Positions 10,185 through 20,566 of a DNA stretch of 64,000 nt are shown here, piece by piece. Source of the stretch: Bacteroidota bacterium (GTDB taxonomy: Bacteria; Bacteroidota; Bacteroidia; Bacteroidales; UBA12481). The notes beneath the pieces were generated by a model. The model did no database searches. It was not told the DNA's origin and saw only the letters and a list, made by a program, of their open reading frames with translations. Position 1 is the stretch's first letter, and each line of letters opens with the position of its first letter. Location of the stretch: the NCBI GenBank assembly GCA_018669475.1, contig JABHCC010000010.1:184385-248384 (forward strand). Direction: 5' to 3'. Made by a program: the position numbers and the translations under genes.

Positions 10185-12493
10185 TTGATTTTCTTTTTTG
10201 TTTTTGGATTCATTGCCAATAAAATGGTTGGAACCAGAAGGAGATTTGCAAACACAGCAACGAAAAGAGTAATAGAGACTAATATGCCCATCGAAACTGT
10301 TCCTCCAAATTTTGAAGCAACAAAAACACCAAAACCTAAGAACAACACAATCACAGTATAAATAATACTAACCCCAACCTCCCGGATGGAATTTACCACA
10401 GCCTGCCGGGGATCTATGTCCGGACGAAACATTTCTTGCCTATACTTGGCCAGGAAGTGAATGGCGGTGTCAACAGATATACCAAAAGCAACCGAGAATA
10501 CTAAAACCGTAGAGGGCTTTATTGGGATATTTAGAAAGCCCATTAAACCTGCAGTAAAAATCAGAGGAAGAATATTTGGTAATACGGTAACGAATACCAT
10601 GCGTGCCGATTTGAACATCCAGGCCATAAATATCGAGATCAGGAGTATGGCAAGGCCAAGACTCCAGAAGAGATTTCTTACCAGATAAGAGGTTCCCAAA
10701 GTAAAAGTCAGACTTGAACCAGTAAGCATACTGGTATATTGTTCAGGTGGGAAAAAATGGTTCAGATCTTTTAGTATGCTGTCTTGTAGTTCAAGCATGG
10801 CAAAAGTACCAACATCAGCAACACGTGCGCTGACTCTGAGTTTTTGTTTGCTTGAATCGATGAAAGAAGTCAGCAGATTTGACTGACCAGTTTGCTCACC
10901 AAGGTATTTTAAAACAAAATTTCTCTCCTGAGAACTGGGAAGGCGGTATTGCTTTTCAGCACCATTAAAGTATGCTTGCCTGGCAAACTTCAAGCCGTCA
11001 ACAATTGAATAAGGCCGGGCCATTCCTGGATATGATGCAAGTTTATTTTGGAAGTCTTCAACCTTCCTAAGTGTCTTGGTTTGCAGTACTCCATTGGTTT
11101 TTCGGGTATCCACTGATATTTCAAGAGGCATTATGCCTTTTATATGCTTCTCATAAAACTTCAAATCCATAAAAACAGGGTGAGATTGAGGAATATCATC
11201 AATAATAAAACCTGTAGATTTCATTTTTGTAATACCCACTATCGCCATAATCATCAAAGCAACAACTCCCATATAAATTACCTTTGCCCTGTGGCTTACT
11301 GCCCATGCAAACCACTCAACAATTCTGTGTAGCAATTTGTTTTCAAGGTGCTTAATTTGTCGGCCTTTGGGGGGAGGTAAAAAAGAAAAAATAATTGGAA
11401 TCAAAGTAATTGAAATGACGAACAGAATGATAATACTTACAGAAGCAACCTGACCGAAACGACTCAGAATTCTATGCTGAATAATCATAAAAGTGGCAAA
11501 ACCGGAAGCTGTGGTCAGATTGGTCAGGAAAATGGCATTGCCAACTTTGTGAATAGCTCGCTGGAGGGCTTTCATCTTGTTGCCATGAAGCTTGAATTCC
11601 TGATGATATTTATTTAACAAGAAGACGCAATTCGGGATACCAATTACAATAATCACCGCCGGTAACATACCTGATAAAATAGTAATACGATAATCTAGCA
11701 GGACAATCATACCCAAAGCACAGGCTACTGCCAGGAAAACCACAAGTAAACTAAACAAAACAGCATTGAAAGATCTGAAGAACACAAAAAGCACAATAGC
11801 CAAAACACCAGCAGCTAACCAGATGAATTTCAATAATTCGTCTTTGATCATTATTGCCAACTTGGTACGCACATAAGGCAAGCCAGAGAAATGCATATCC
11901 AGCTCATATTTTGAACCAAACTCAAAAGCCAGTTCGTCAAAGGAATCCATAATGTTTTCGCGGGCCTTGGTGTTGATGATATCATCATTCATCGTGATTG
12001 CCAGCATATAAACATCAGAAGTTTTACTGTAAATCAAATCCTTATAAAACGGCAGGGAGTAAAAAACCTCTTTCAGGCTATCAAGTTGGGCCTGGGTACT
12101 TACTTGTTCCGGAAACAAATCGTAGAGAACAAACTTACGATTTTCAGTATCCTTGCGTATATTATAAGCATCAGAAATTGTCAGCACTTCCTCTACTCCT
12201 TCAACCTCCAAAATATTTTTCTTCAGCGTACACCAATCATTGAATTTTTCCAGCTGGAAAAAATCATGATCCTGGCAGCCAATTAAAACAATAGTGGCGT
12301 CCCCTCCGAATTCATCAGTAAATTCCTGGAGGTTCCTGGATACAGGATGAGAATCTGGCAACAAGCCTGCATAGCCATAATCAAGTTTTAAAAACTGAAT
12401 CTGGTAAGCCATAAACCCAGCTAATGCAAGGAGGAGAATGAGGATTATAATCCTGTATTTTAAAATTATATGGGCAAACTTTGTCCAAATCAT
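10181..12493 (-). CDS. MMPL/RND-family exporter
   Basis: 770 residues from the ATG at 12493; a GTG at 12499 is possible. It has the two-fold RND layout: TM1, a large periplasmic loop (~45-210), five TM helices with GMLPAVIIVIGIPNCVFLLNKYHQE, a second TM and loop, and a final helical bundle containing SVAFGISVDTAIHFLAKYRQE. The latter matches the D-x-x-I-H proton-relay region of MMPL/HpnN-type transporters. These export lipids such as hopanoids or mycolates. Coupling to a prenyl synthase hints at an isoprenoid or lipid substrate, but this is inference. Confidence 0.85.
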   Translation of the reverse strand: MIWTKFAHIILKYRIIILILLLALAGFMAYQIQFLKLDYGYAGLLPDSHPVSRNLQEFTDEFGGDATIVLIGCQDHDFFQLEKFNDWCTLKKNILEVEGVEEVLTISDAYNIRKDTENRKFVLYDLFPEQVSTQAQLDSLKEVFYSLPFYKDLIYSKTSDVYMLAITMNDDIINTKARENIMDSFDELAFEFGSKYELDMHFSGLPYVRTKLAIMIKDELLKFIWLAAGVLAIVLFVFFRSFNAVLFSLLVVFLAVACALGMIVLLDYRITILSGMLPAVIIVIGIPNCVFLLNKYHQEFKLHGNKMKALQRAIHKVGNAIFLTNLTTASGFATFMIIQHRILSRFGQVASVSIIILFVISITLIPIIFSFLPPPKGRQIKHLENKLLHRIVEWFAWAVSHRAKVIYMGVVALMIMAIVGITKMKSTGFIIDDIPQSHPVFMDLKFYEKHIKGIMPLEISVDTRKTNGVLQTKTLRKVEDFQNKLASYPGMARPYSIVDGLKFARQAYFNGAEKQYRLPSSQERNFVLKYLGEQTGQSNLLTSFIDSSKQKLRVSARVADVGTFAMLELQDSILKDLNHFFPPEQYTSMLTGSSLTFTLGTSYLVRNLFWSLGLAILLISIFMAWMFKSARMVFVTVLPNILPLIFTAGLMGFLNIPIKPSTVLVFSVAFGISVDTAIHFLAKYRQEMFRPDIDPRQAVVNSIREVGVSIIYTVIVLFLGFGVFVASKFGGTVSMGILVSITLFVAVFANLLLVPTILLAMNPKTKKKIK

Positions 12494-12669
12494 ATTCACC
12501 TGAATAAGTCTATGATTTTAAATGAGCATGCTAAAATACTACTTATGAATGTTTATTCAAATCAATATCTGTACTCAATTAAACCATTATTGAAGTATGC
12601 TTAACATTAATTTAATATACATCTGACTTTTTTATATCAGTTTTGCATTGCAATATTAAGCTTAGTTAT

Positions 12670-14901
12670 ATGGAAACCTTTTACATTTTTATTATTGTAA
12701 TCCTTTTTCTCTTAGCTATTTCTGATCTGATTGTCGGAGTTAGCAACGATGCTGTAAATTTTTTAAACTCAGCAATCGGATCTAATGCAGCTCCTTTTCG
12801 TGCCATAATGGTGGTTGCTGCTGCTGGAATTATTGTTGGAGCCACCTTTTCCAGCGGCATGATGGAAGTTGCCCGAAAAGGAATTATGCACCCTGATCAA
12901 TTCTATTTTTCCGAAATAATGATGATTTTTCTCGCAGTAATGATGACTGACATCATACTGTTAGACTTATATAATACTCTTGGGCTTCCAACCTCAACAA
13001 CAGTATCCATTGTTTTTGAACTGCTCGGGGCATCTGTGGCTTTGTCCATTATTAAAATGAAACATCTGGGTCAATCATTTGCAGAGATAGGACAATATAT
13101 TAATTCTGAAAAAGCTCTGGCAATAATTTCCGGGATTTTAATCTCTGTCATTATTGCCTTTTCAGTTGGGGCCATTGTTCAGTTTCTCTCAAGACTGCTT
13201 TTTTCCTTTAATTATCAAAAAAGCTATAAACGTTTTGGTGCAATGTTTGGTGGATTGGCCATTTCAGCCATCACCTTCTTCATGCTCATAAAAGGAGCCA
13301 AAGGATCTTCATTTATCACCCCTGACACTCTGGTGTGGATCAAGGCAAATACCCCTAAGATAATTCTTATAAGCTTTTTTGGCTGGACCATAATTTTGCA
13401 AGTCCTCATGTGGATAAGCAAAATTAACATCTTCAAATTAATTGTTATAGTTGGTACTTTTAGTTTGGCCATGGCTTTTGCTGGAAATGACCTGGTAAAT
13501 TTCATTGGTGTCCCATTAGCTGGTTTTGAATCATTTAAAACTTTTCTTGCTGATCCATTGGCTCAGCCCGATACATTGCTAATGACAGCCTTACAGGGCA
13601 AAGTCAAAACTCCAACTATTTTCCTGTTGATCGCCGGATTAATTATGGTGGTTACTCTCTGGACCTCCAGAAAAGCAAAATCAGTTACCAAAACTACTCT
13701 TGATTTAAGCCGACAGGGAGAAGGAGATGAACGCTTTAACTCAACTGGTATTGCAAGAGTAATTGTCCGTCAAAGCCGCAAAGCAACATCCCTTATAAAC
13801 TATGTTCTACCTAACAAGTTTATAAAAGCAATTGAAAACAGATTTGAACCACTTGCTCAGGGCCAAGGAACGGCAGCAGTTTCCTTTGATCTGGTAAGAG
13901 CATCAGTAAACTTAGTGGTAGCTGCCATTTTAATAGCTATCGGAACCTCTTTGAAACTTCCTTTATCGACTACCTATGTAACCTTTATGGTAGCAATGGG
14001 ATCATCCCTGGCCGACAAAGCGTGGGGTAGAGAAAGTGCAGTATATAGAATCACAGGAGTCATGACTGTTGTGGCTGGTTGGTTTGTCACAGCATTCTTT
14101 GCATTCTCAGCTGCATTCCTGATAGCACTTTTCCTGAACTGGGCCGGATTGTTCGCAATTATTGTGATGGTTCTAATAACAGCATTGCTTGCATTCCGCA
14201 CTCACATACAGCATAAAAGAAAAAATCTGGATACAGACCTGGATACAGAATTCTCAAACCAGATTGAAGATGATATCCTTAATTCATGTAAAAATAATGT
14301 TGTCAGTGGACTAGATAACGTTAGCATTTTATATTCTTCGGTTATCAATGGTCTGATTACAGAAGACAGAAAGCAGCTCAAAAAAGTAGTTAAAGATATT
14401 ACTGTAGTGAATCTCCATGCTAAAGCCCTGAAAGATAATATACCAAAAACGCTGGGCAAACTTCCAGCTGAATCAATTGATACAGGCCACTTTTACATTC
14501 AGGAACTTGATTATCTTAGAGAAGTAGCTCATTGTTTAAACTTCATTGGAAAGCCGGCATACAAACACGTTGACAATAATCACAAACCTCTTATTTCGAG
14601 TCAGGCCGTTGACCTGATGCATCTGTCTGATCAATTGCAGGCTTATATTGAGAAAATACTTCATATAGTCAATTCAAATAGTTTCGACCATCTTGATGAA
14701 ATAATTCATGCACAACAAGAAATTTTGGATTTAACTGATCAGTATAGAAAGAAACAATTAAAACGTCTAAAATCAGAGGAGGTTGGAACCCGAAACAGTA
14801 TGCTGATTATCGGTCTGTTACATGAAACCCGTAATCTGACACTTCACTTGATTAATCTGGCCAAATCACATCGTGATTTCATATTGAGTCAATCAAACTG
14901 A
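12670..14901 (+). CDS. PiT-family inorganic phosphate transporter with C-terminal PhoU-like domain
   Basis: 743 residues from the ATG at 12670 (METFYIFIIVILFLLAISDLIVG); an upstream TTG at 12643 is less likely. It carries the two PHO4 signature repeats: SNDAVNFLNSAIGSNAAPFRAI with GLPTSTTVSIVFELLGA in the first half, and AGNDLVNFIGVPLAGFESF with LKLPLSTTYVTFMVAMGSSLAD in the second. About 230 hydrophilic, helical residues follow the last TM (from ~515), resembling a PhoU-like regulatory domain. Predicted to import phosphate with protons or sodium. It is followed by a strong terminator. Confidence 0.9.
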   Translation: METFYIFIIVILFLLAISDLIVGVSNDAVNFLNSAIGSNAAPFRAIMVVAAAGIIVGATFSSGMMEVARKGIMHPDQFYFSEIMMIFLAVMMTDIILLDLYNTLGLPTSTTVSIVFELLGASVALSIIKMKHLGQSFAEIGQYINSEKALAIISGILISVIIAFSVGAIVQFLSRLLFSFNYQKSYKRFGAMFGGLAISAITFFMLIKGAKGSSFITPDTLVWIKANTPKIILISFFGWTIILQVLMWISKINIFKLIVIVGTFSLAMAFAGNDLVNFIGVPLAGFESFKTFLADPLAQPDTLLMTALQGKVKTPTIFLLIAGLIMVVTLWTSRKAKSVTKTTLDLSRQGEGDERFNSTGIARVIVRQSRKATSLINYVLPNKFIKAIENRFEPLAQGQGTAAVSFDLVRASVNLVVAAILIAIGTSLKLPLSTTYVTFMVAMGSSLADKAWGRESAVYRITGVMTVVAGWFVTAFFAFSAAFLIALFLNWAGLFAIIVMVLITALLAFRTHIQHKRKNLDTDLDTEFSNQIEDDILNSCKNNVVSGLDNVSILYSSVINGLITEDRKQLKKVVKDITVVNLHAKALKDNIPKTLGKLPAESIDTGHFYIQELDYLREVAHCLNFIGKPAYKHVDNNHKPLISSQAVDLMHLSDQLQAYIEKILHIVNSNSFDHLDEIIHAQQEILDLTDQYRKKQLKRLKSEEVGTRNSMLIIGLLHETRNLTLHLINLAKSHRDFILSQSN

Positions 14902-14922
14902 TAGGTTTACTAACTATCGTTG

Positions 14923-14956
14923 AAAACCCGTTTATTATCAAATAGACGGGTTTTTT
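14923..14956 (+). terminator. Intrinsic terminator after the PiT gene
   Basis: An 11-bp stem (14923-14933 with 14944-14954, one G-U pair) with a 10-base loop, followed by a T run to 14956. It separates the two phosphate transporter genes, so they are probably separate transcription units. Confidence 0.85.
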
Positions 14957-14963
14957 ATCTTTG
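14956..14963 (+). promoter_or_regulatory. Possible -7 element (TATCTTTG) for the Na/Pi gene
   Basis: Matches TAnnTTTG and lies 18 bases before the ATG at 14982. It begins inside the T tract of the preceding terminator, so termination and initiation signals are fused. No TTG at -33. Confidence 0.4.
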
Positions 14964-14981
14964 TTCATATTTAAACAAATT

Positions 14982-16676
14982 ATGAGTTTTGGTTTTATAG
15001 ATTTTCTAGAGCTTATCGGATCATTAGGGGTCTTCCTATTTGGCATGAAACTGATGAGCGAAGCTCTGCAGAAAGTTGCCGGGAGTAAACTGCGCAATAT
15101 TCTCGCAGCAATGACATCATCGAGAATACGAGGTGTATTTGCAGGTTTACTGATAACCGCAATTATCCAGTCTTCGTCCGCAACAACCGTGATGTTAGTA
15201 AGCTTTGTAAATGCCGGTTTACTTAACCTATTAGAATCCATAGGCATTATTATGGGTGCCAATATCGGTACAACCGTTACGGCATGGATTATCTCTATTC
15301 TGGGTTTTAAAGTGCAAATGAGCTTTTTAAGTTTGCCATTAATTGGTATAACAATGCCTCTGTTTTTTTCAAAAGATGAGAAAAAAAGGTCATTGGGCGA
15401 AATTGCTATGGGCTTTGCAATGATTTTTATTGGGCTTGAGTATCTCAAATCTTCTGTCCCTGATATTCGTAGTAATCCTGATATTTTATCATTCCTTTCT
15501 GATTACACAGATCTTGGTCTGGGTTCATTTTTCATTTTTCTCGCCATTGGAACACTTCTGACAGTTATTATTCAATCGTCGTCGGCAACAATGGCCTTAA
15601 CGCTGGTAATGTGCAGTAACGGCTGGATCGGATTTGAAACAGCCGCAGCAATGGTGCTGGGCGAGAATATTGGCACTACAATTACTGCAAATATTGCAGC
15701 GACTGTAGCTAATACTTCGGCAAAACAAACGGCCAGGGCGCACTTCATTTTTAATGTTTTCGGGGTCATGTGGATGACCCTTATGTTTCCACTCGTTTTG
15801 AAAGCTGTAGATTTCATTGTGACACGAGGAGGTGCAGAATCAGCATTTGTTTCTGTACACAGCGTGCCCATTGCCTTATCCCTGTTCCATACCGTTTTCA
15901 ATATTACCAACGTTTTGTTAATGTTGCCTTTTGCCAAACTAATTGCAAAAACTGCTGTGAAACTTGTTAAACCATCTGAAGATGATGAAGAGTTTCACCT
16001 GCAATATATTAATACAGGGTTATTAGCAACTGCTGAGCTATCACTCTTACAATCCAAAAAAGAGATTATTGCCTATAGCAAACATGTTAAAAAAATGTTT
16101 GCTATAGTTAGAAATCAATTAACAGAAACCAATCCAAAAAAGTTCGGTAAACAGCAGGACAAAATAAAGAAGCACGAAGAAGCCAGTGATCGAACGGAAA
16201 TTGAAATTGCAAAGTACCTAACAGAAATCTCAAGCAACCACCTAAGCATAAGAGGGTCCAGAAACATTAAAGCCTATCTGAATATAATCGACAACATAGA
16301 AAGCATATCTGATTCAATTTTCAACCTATCCAGAACTTTTAAAAGAAAAGCCAAGGAAAAGGCATGGTTTAGTCCGGAAATTCGTGAAAACATTATCGAT
16401 ATGTTTGATTTGGTCGAAAAGGCGATTGACAATATGGGCAATACTCTGAAAATCGAGAGTGCACAGGCCAATATGGTCAAAGCAGATGAACTGGAAACAA
16501 AGATTAATAAATTCAGAAACAAATTGCGGAAAGATCACCTATCTAAAATTGAGGACCAGAATGAATACACTTATTTTGCGGGTGTCATCTATAGTGATCT
16601 TTTTGCTGAAAGCGAGAAACTTGCAGATTACGTTTACAACGTATGTGAATCCTATTGTGAGATAAAAGAAAACTAA
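14982..16676 (+). CDS. Na+/phosphate cotransporter (NptA/YjbB type) with PhoU-like domain
   Basis: 564 residues from the ATG at 14982, chosen over a TTG at 14961. Two Na/Pi-cotransporter repeats each contain the QSSSATT/M motif: ITAIIQSSSATTVMLVSFVNAG and LTVIIQSSSATMALTLVMCSNG. They are paired with GANIGTTVTAWI and GENIGTTITANI. About 200 helical residues after residue ~345 resemble PhoU. Bacterial members may import or export phosphate. The second phosphate transporter in a row, and from an unrelated family. It converges on the TlpA-like gene with a 7-base gap and no visible terminator. Confidence 0.9.
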   Translation: MSFGFIDFLELIGSLGVFLFGMKLMSEALQKVAGSKLRNILAAMTSSRIRGVFAGLLITAIIQSSSATTVMLVSFVNAGLLNLLESIGIIMGANIGTTVTAWIISILGFKVQMSFLSLPLIGITMPLFFSKDEKKRSLGEIAMGFAMIFIGLEYLKSSVPDIRSNPDILSFLSDYTDLGLGSFFIFLAIGTLLTVIIQSSSATMALTLVMCSNGWIGFETAAAMVLGENIGTTITANIAATVANTSAKQTARAHFIFNVFGVMWMTLMFPLVLKAVDFIVTRGGAESAFVSVHSVPIALSLFHTVFNITNVLLMLPFAKLIAKTAVKLVKPSEDDEEFHLQYINTGLLATAELSLLQSKKEIIAYSKHVKKMFAIVRNQLTETNPKKFGKQQDKIKKHEEASDRTEIEIAKYLTEISSNHLSIRGSRNIKAYLNIIDNIESISDSIFNLSRTFKRKAKEKAWFSPEIRENIIDMFDLVEKAIDNMGNTLKIESAQANMVKADELETKINKFRNKLRKDHLSKIEDQNEYTYFAGVIYSDLFAESEKLADYVYNVCESYCEIKEN

Positions 16677-16683
16677 AAGGGAA

Positions 16684-18057
16684 CTACATAATACCTGCAA
16701 GAACTGATTTAAGCATCACCGGATTTCGTGGCTTTTCGATAATTCTTCGGTTTTGATCCAGTAATATCATAGCTGGTGTAGCCCTTATACCGTAATCATA
16801 GGCTATAGAACAGTCCCAGCCTTTGAGCTCAGAATAGTTTATCCATGGATATTTTCCCTGACTAAGAGCTTTCTGGTATTCGCTGTTTTCCTTATCAAGA
16901 GAAATAGCTACTATTTCAAATCCTTTACTTTTGTATTGATTATACAAGGACTTAATTTCTGGCATCATTTCAGCACAATGCGGACACCAGCTTGCCCAAA
17001 AAATTATCAATATGTAATTCGCCTTTATTTCAGAAACAATAACAGGACCTTTTTCAAGAGGGAGAATAATTTCAGGGGCCTTAATCCCTATTTCTGTTTT
17101 CTTTATGGAAGCCAATATTTCAGATAATTCCTGATTCCTGTTTTCATCGGTGCATGATGCATCCATCAGGAAATTTTCAGTGAAATACGCAAATAAGGTT
17201 TCATACTCAGATGGTTCAAATACTCTGGTCAATTCCTCAAGTAAGAATTCATAAACATCATCATTAATTGCAGCAAGTGAAAGTACGCGGTTAACTCCGG
17301 ATATCATTTCATCTTCAACTTCCAGGGGAGGAAAGGCTTGTTGAATAATACCAAAATATCGATGTACTTTCGAAATCATAGACGGACTATAAATCAAATC
17401 AGCATCACTGAAATCTGTCAGATCGAAAAAATGCTCCAGTAAGTATTCCAACTCTTCGTCAAGACTCAGGCCCACCGGCACATGTGGGTTTTGTTCAACC
17501 TTAAGAAATCGAGCGACATAAGTATCCTGAAAATCACGAATGATATCTTTGCCTACTTCCTCGGGATTGGTCTGCTGAAGAGTTTTAAATTCCTGCTCCA
17601 GAGTTTTATAAAAACTTCCGTTTGCAGGGTATAAATTCATAAGATTCACCAGCGCCTGCTGTTTCCTATTCAACACCATGAAGAAGTTTTTATACCTCGT
17701 GAAAAGCTTATTTTCTGTCGATTCAATCACTCTTAAACTGTCATCAGGCTTTGCAAAATGTGTATGTAGTTGGATATTCTCCCTATTAAAGATAAAATCA
17801 AGCCAGGTACGAGGCCCCATTACAATTCTGTACATTCCCGGATGCGCCTCCTCCGGTAGAATAAAATTAATCTGACCCGGTATCTTTACATTGACAGAGT
17901 CTAACATATTCTTGGGTTGCAAACCTCTAAAATCTAATAAATAGGCTTTCGGTGTAGGCATAGAATCTACACGTAACTCAACAGTATACTGGCTTAAACC
18001 GGAAAATGAAAAAGAAAAGACAAATACTAATCCCAGACAAAAATGTTTGAGCTTCAT
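16684..18057 (-). CDS. TlpA-like periplasmic thioredoxin with long N-terminal domain
   Basis: 457 residues: a Sec signal (MKLKHFCLGLVFVFSFSFSGLSQ), a ~300-residue N-terminal region of the DUF4369/DUF5106 kind found in Bacteroidota thiol-disulfide proteins, then a thioredoxin domain with WASWCPHCAEMMPEIKSLYNQY and GIRATPAMILLD (cis-proline). The CPHC active site is the DsbA-like variant, suggesting periplasmic disulfide exchange. It starts 3 bases after the atpG stop, so it may be read through from the ATP synthase operon. Confidence 0.85.
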   Translation of the reverse strand: MKLKHFCLGLVFVFSFSFSGLSQYTVELRVDSMPTPKAYLLDFRGLQPKNMLDSVNVKIPGQINFILPEEAHPGMYRIVMGPRTWLDFIFNRENIQLHTHFAKPDDSLRVIESTENKLFTRYKNFFMVLNRKQQALVNLMNLYPANGSFYKTLEQEFKTLQQTNPEEVGKDIIRDFQDTYVARFLKVEQNPHVPVGLSLDEELEYLLEHFFDLTDFSDADLIYSPSMISKVHRYFGIIQQAFPPLEVEDEMISGVNRVLSLAAINDDVYEFLLEELTRVFEPSEYETLFAYFTENFLMDASCTDENRNQELSEILASIKKTEIGIKAPEIILPLEKGPVIVSEIKANYILIIFWASWCPHCAEMMPEIKSLYNQYKSKGFEIVAISLDKENSEYQKALSQGKYPWINYSELKGWDCSIAYDYGIRATPAMILLDQNRRIIEKPRNPVMLKSVLAGIM

Positions 18058-18060
18058 TTT

Positions 18061-18939
18061 TTATGATTTCAAGGCTTCTGCCCCACTTACAATTTCAAGA
18101 ATCTCATTAGTAATTGAAGCCTGACGAGCCTTATTATACTCAAGGTTCAAATCCCTGATCATTTCAGTAGCATTATCAGTAGCCTGGTGCATAGCTGTCA
18201 TCCGGGCACCGTGCTCTGCTGCTTTGGAATCAAGAATTGCTTTGTAAAATTGGATTTTCAGAGCTTCAGGTAACAATACCTTAATCATATAATCCAAACT
18301 AGGTTCAAAAATATAATTGTCCTGATGTGAGGGATTATCATCTACGGCCATTTCTATTGGCAGAAACTGTTCCTGTGTCAATATCTGAGATGCCGCATTC
18401 TTGAACTCGTTATAAATAAGGTCTATACGATCATATTTGCCATCTACAAACTGATCCATTAGAATTTGGGCTTGTTTTTCAACACTTTCGAAACTGGGTT
18501 TTTCTATAATTTCATTCGTTAAAATAGTGAACTTATAGCCCTTACTTTTTAGAATATCAGCCCCTTTTTTCCCTGCCAAAATGAGATCAACACTACCTTG
18601 TTTATATAACTCCGCATATTTGGTTTCAAGAAGGCTAACAGTCTTTTTAATAATATTCGAATTAAATCCGCCACATAAGCCCCGATTGGCTGTTATTACA
18701 ATCAGAGCCACCTTCTGAATGGTCCTGTTCGCAGAATAAGGATTGTCTTCAAGGCTTTCAAGACTACTGTTGATATGAGTCAGAATCTCATGTAATTTGC
18801 GCGCATAAGGTCGCATTTGTAAAATTGAATCCTGTGCCTTTTTCAGCTTAGCAGCTGAAACCATTTTCATCGCACTGGTTATCTGTCGGGTTGACTTAAC
18901 CGATGAAATCCTGATTCGTATTTCTTTCAAATTGGCCAT
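18061..18939 (-). CDS. atpG: ATP synthase F1 gamma subunit
   Basis: 292 residues. The N-terminal helix ANLKEIRIRISSVKSTRQITSAMKMVSAAKLKKAQ and the C-terminal AMHQATDNATEMIRDLNLEYNKARQASITNEILEIVSGAEAL are the two coiled-coil strands of the rotor shaft. ANRGLCGGFNSN marks the central domain. It follows atpA by 27 bases. Confidence 0.97.
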   Translation of the reverse strand: MANLKEIRIRISSVKSTRQITSAMKMVSAAKLKKAQDSILQMRPYARKLHEILTHINSSLESLEDNPYSANRTIQKVALIVITANRGLCGGFNSNIIKKTVSLLETKYAELYKQGSVDLILAGKKGADILKSKGYKFTILTNEIIEKPSFESVEKQAQILMDQFVDGKYDRIDLIYNEFKNAASQILTQEQFLPIEMAVDDNPSHQDNYIFEPSLDYMIKVLLPEALKIQFYKAILDSKAAEHGARMTAMHQATDNATEMIRDLNLEYNKARQASITNEILEIVSGAEALKS

Positions 18940-18966
18940 ACTATATCCTTTCTATACGGCTTATTA

Positions 18967-20541
18967 TCAATACTTAGCAGATAAATCTTTTGCTACTCGC
19001 TCCAGAACCGCCTCTGTTTCTGAACTAATTTTCCCCATTTTCAATTCAGCCAGGACTTCTTTCTCCTTCATTTCAAGATACTCAAGAAAATCATGTTCAA
19101 ATTCCCTTATCTTTTCAACCGGCACATTTGTCAGAAGTCCCTTTGTACCGCAATATAAAATTGCAATTTGCCTTTCAACTAATTGAGGCTCATGCAGTCC
19201 TTGCTTCAGAATCTCAACATTTCTGGCTCCTTTTCCAAGAACAGCCAGTGTAGCAGCATCTAAATCGGATCCAAATTTTGAAAAAGCTTCAAGTTCACGA
19301 TACTGAGCCTGATCAAGTTTCAGAGTACCTGCAACCTTCTTCATAGCTTTTATCTGAGCAGATCCTCCAACCCTGGATACTGAGATACCCACATTAATCG
19401 CAGGCCTGATTCCAGAGTTAAATAAACTTGATTCGAGGAATATCTGTCCGTCAGTAATAGATATCACATTGGTTGGAATATATGCTGAGACATCACCAGC
19501 CTGTGTTTCAATAATAGGAAGGGCAGTCAATGAACCTCCTCCTTTTACCTTGTCTTTTAAGGGCTCAGGAAGGTCATTCATTTGTCTGGCTATCTCGTCA
19601 GATTCGATAACTTTTGCCGCTCTTTCAAGCAGCCTAGAGTGCAAATAAAAAACATCACCAGGGTAAGCCTCACGTCCGGGTGGACGACGGAGCAATAGAG
19701 ATACTTCACGATAAGATACCGCTTGTTTCGACAGGTCATCATAGATAATCAGTGCAGCACGGCCGGTATCTCTGAAATATTCACCAATTGCTGCACCTGC
19801 AAATGGTGCATAAAACTGCAGAGCGGCAGGATCAGCCGCAGTAGCAGAAACAATAATGGTGTAAGGCATGGCTCCATGCTCATCCAGTGTTTTGGCTATC
19901 TGTGCAACTGTAGATCCTTTCTGTCCAATGGAAACATAAATACAATATACTGGCTCACCTCTATCGTAAAACTCCCGCTGGTTAATTATTGTATCCAGAG
20001 CAATAGCTGTTTTACCTGTTTGTCGGTCTCCAATAATCAACTCCCGCTGTCCTCGTCCGATAGGTATCATGGCGTCGATTGCCTTTATCCCTGTTTGCAA
20101 AGGCTCATTTACCGGCTGTCTGAAGATTACTCCCGGAGCCTTTCGTTCAAGAGGCAAAGTAATGAGTTCCCCTTCAACCGGACCTTTTCCATCGATTGGT
20201 TCACCAATAGTATTGATCACTCTGCCAGCAAGGCCATCTCCAACGGGTACAGAAGCTATCTTTTGTGTTCGCTTCACCAGATCACCTTCCTTAATCCCTT
20301 CTGATGGACCCAAAAGTACCGCACCAATATTATCTTCTTCCAGGTTAAGGACAATACCTTTTACCCCATTATGAAATTCTATCAACTCATTTGCCTGAAC
20401 ATTTGATAAACCATATACCCGGGCAATTCCGTCACCAACCTGTAAAACAGTGCCAACTTCTTCCATTTGGGTATCCAGTTGAATACCTTCTAATTGCTTC
20501 TTGAGAATCTCTGATACCTCTGCAGGTTTTATTTGGGCCAT
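18967..20541 (-). CDS. atpA: ATP synthase F1 alpha subunit
   Basis: 524 residues. It has the nucleotide-binding motif [15 protein letters not shown], the arginine-finger region [30 protein letters not shown], and [29 protein letters not shown]. Non-catalytic regulatory subunit of F1. It lies between an unrecognised gene (upstream) and atpG (downstream). Confidence 0.97.
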   Translation of the reverse strand: MAQIKPAEVSEILKKQLEGIQLDTQMEEVGTVLQVGDGIARVYGLSNVQANELIEFHNGVKGIVLNLEEDNIGAVLLGPSEGIKEGDLVKRTQKIASVPVGDGLAGRVINTIGEPIDGKGPVEGELITLPLERKAPGVIFRQPVNEPLQTGIKAIDAMIPIGRGQRELIIGDRQTGKTAIALDTIINQREFYDRGEPVYCIYVSIGQKGSTVAQIAKTLDEHGAMPYTIIVSATAADPAALQFYAPFAGAAIGEYFRDTGRAALIIYDDLSKQAVSYREVSLLLRRPPGREAYPGDVFYLHSRLLERAAKVIESDEIARQMNDLPEPLKDKVKGGGSLTALPIIETQAGDVSAYIPTNVISITDGQIFLESSLFNSGIRPAINVGISVSRVGGSAQIKAMKKVAGTLKLDQAQYRELEAFSKFGSDLDAATLAVLGKGARNVEILKQGLHEPQLVERQIAILYCGTKGLLTNVPVEKIREFEHDFLEYLEMKEKEVLAELKMGKISSETEAVLERVAKDLSAKY

Positions 20542-20566
20542 AATATTATTTAATTAGCAACTACTT

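Noticed and set aside
14879..15448. 189-residue ORF opposite the Na/Pi transporter
   Set aside because: Antisense to well-conserved transporter repeats; composition follows the codons of the real gene.
15572..15937. 121-residue ORF opposite the Na/Pi transporter
   Set aside because: Antisense shadow, no independent start context.
19723..20304. 193-residue ORF opposite atpA
   Set aside because: Lies fully within conserved atpA on the other strand; Ser/Cys/Asn-rich shadow.
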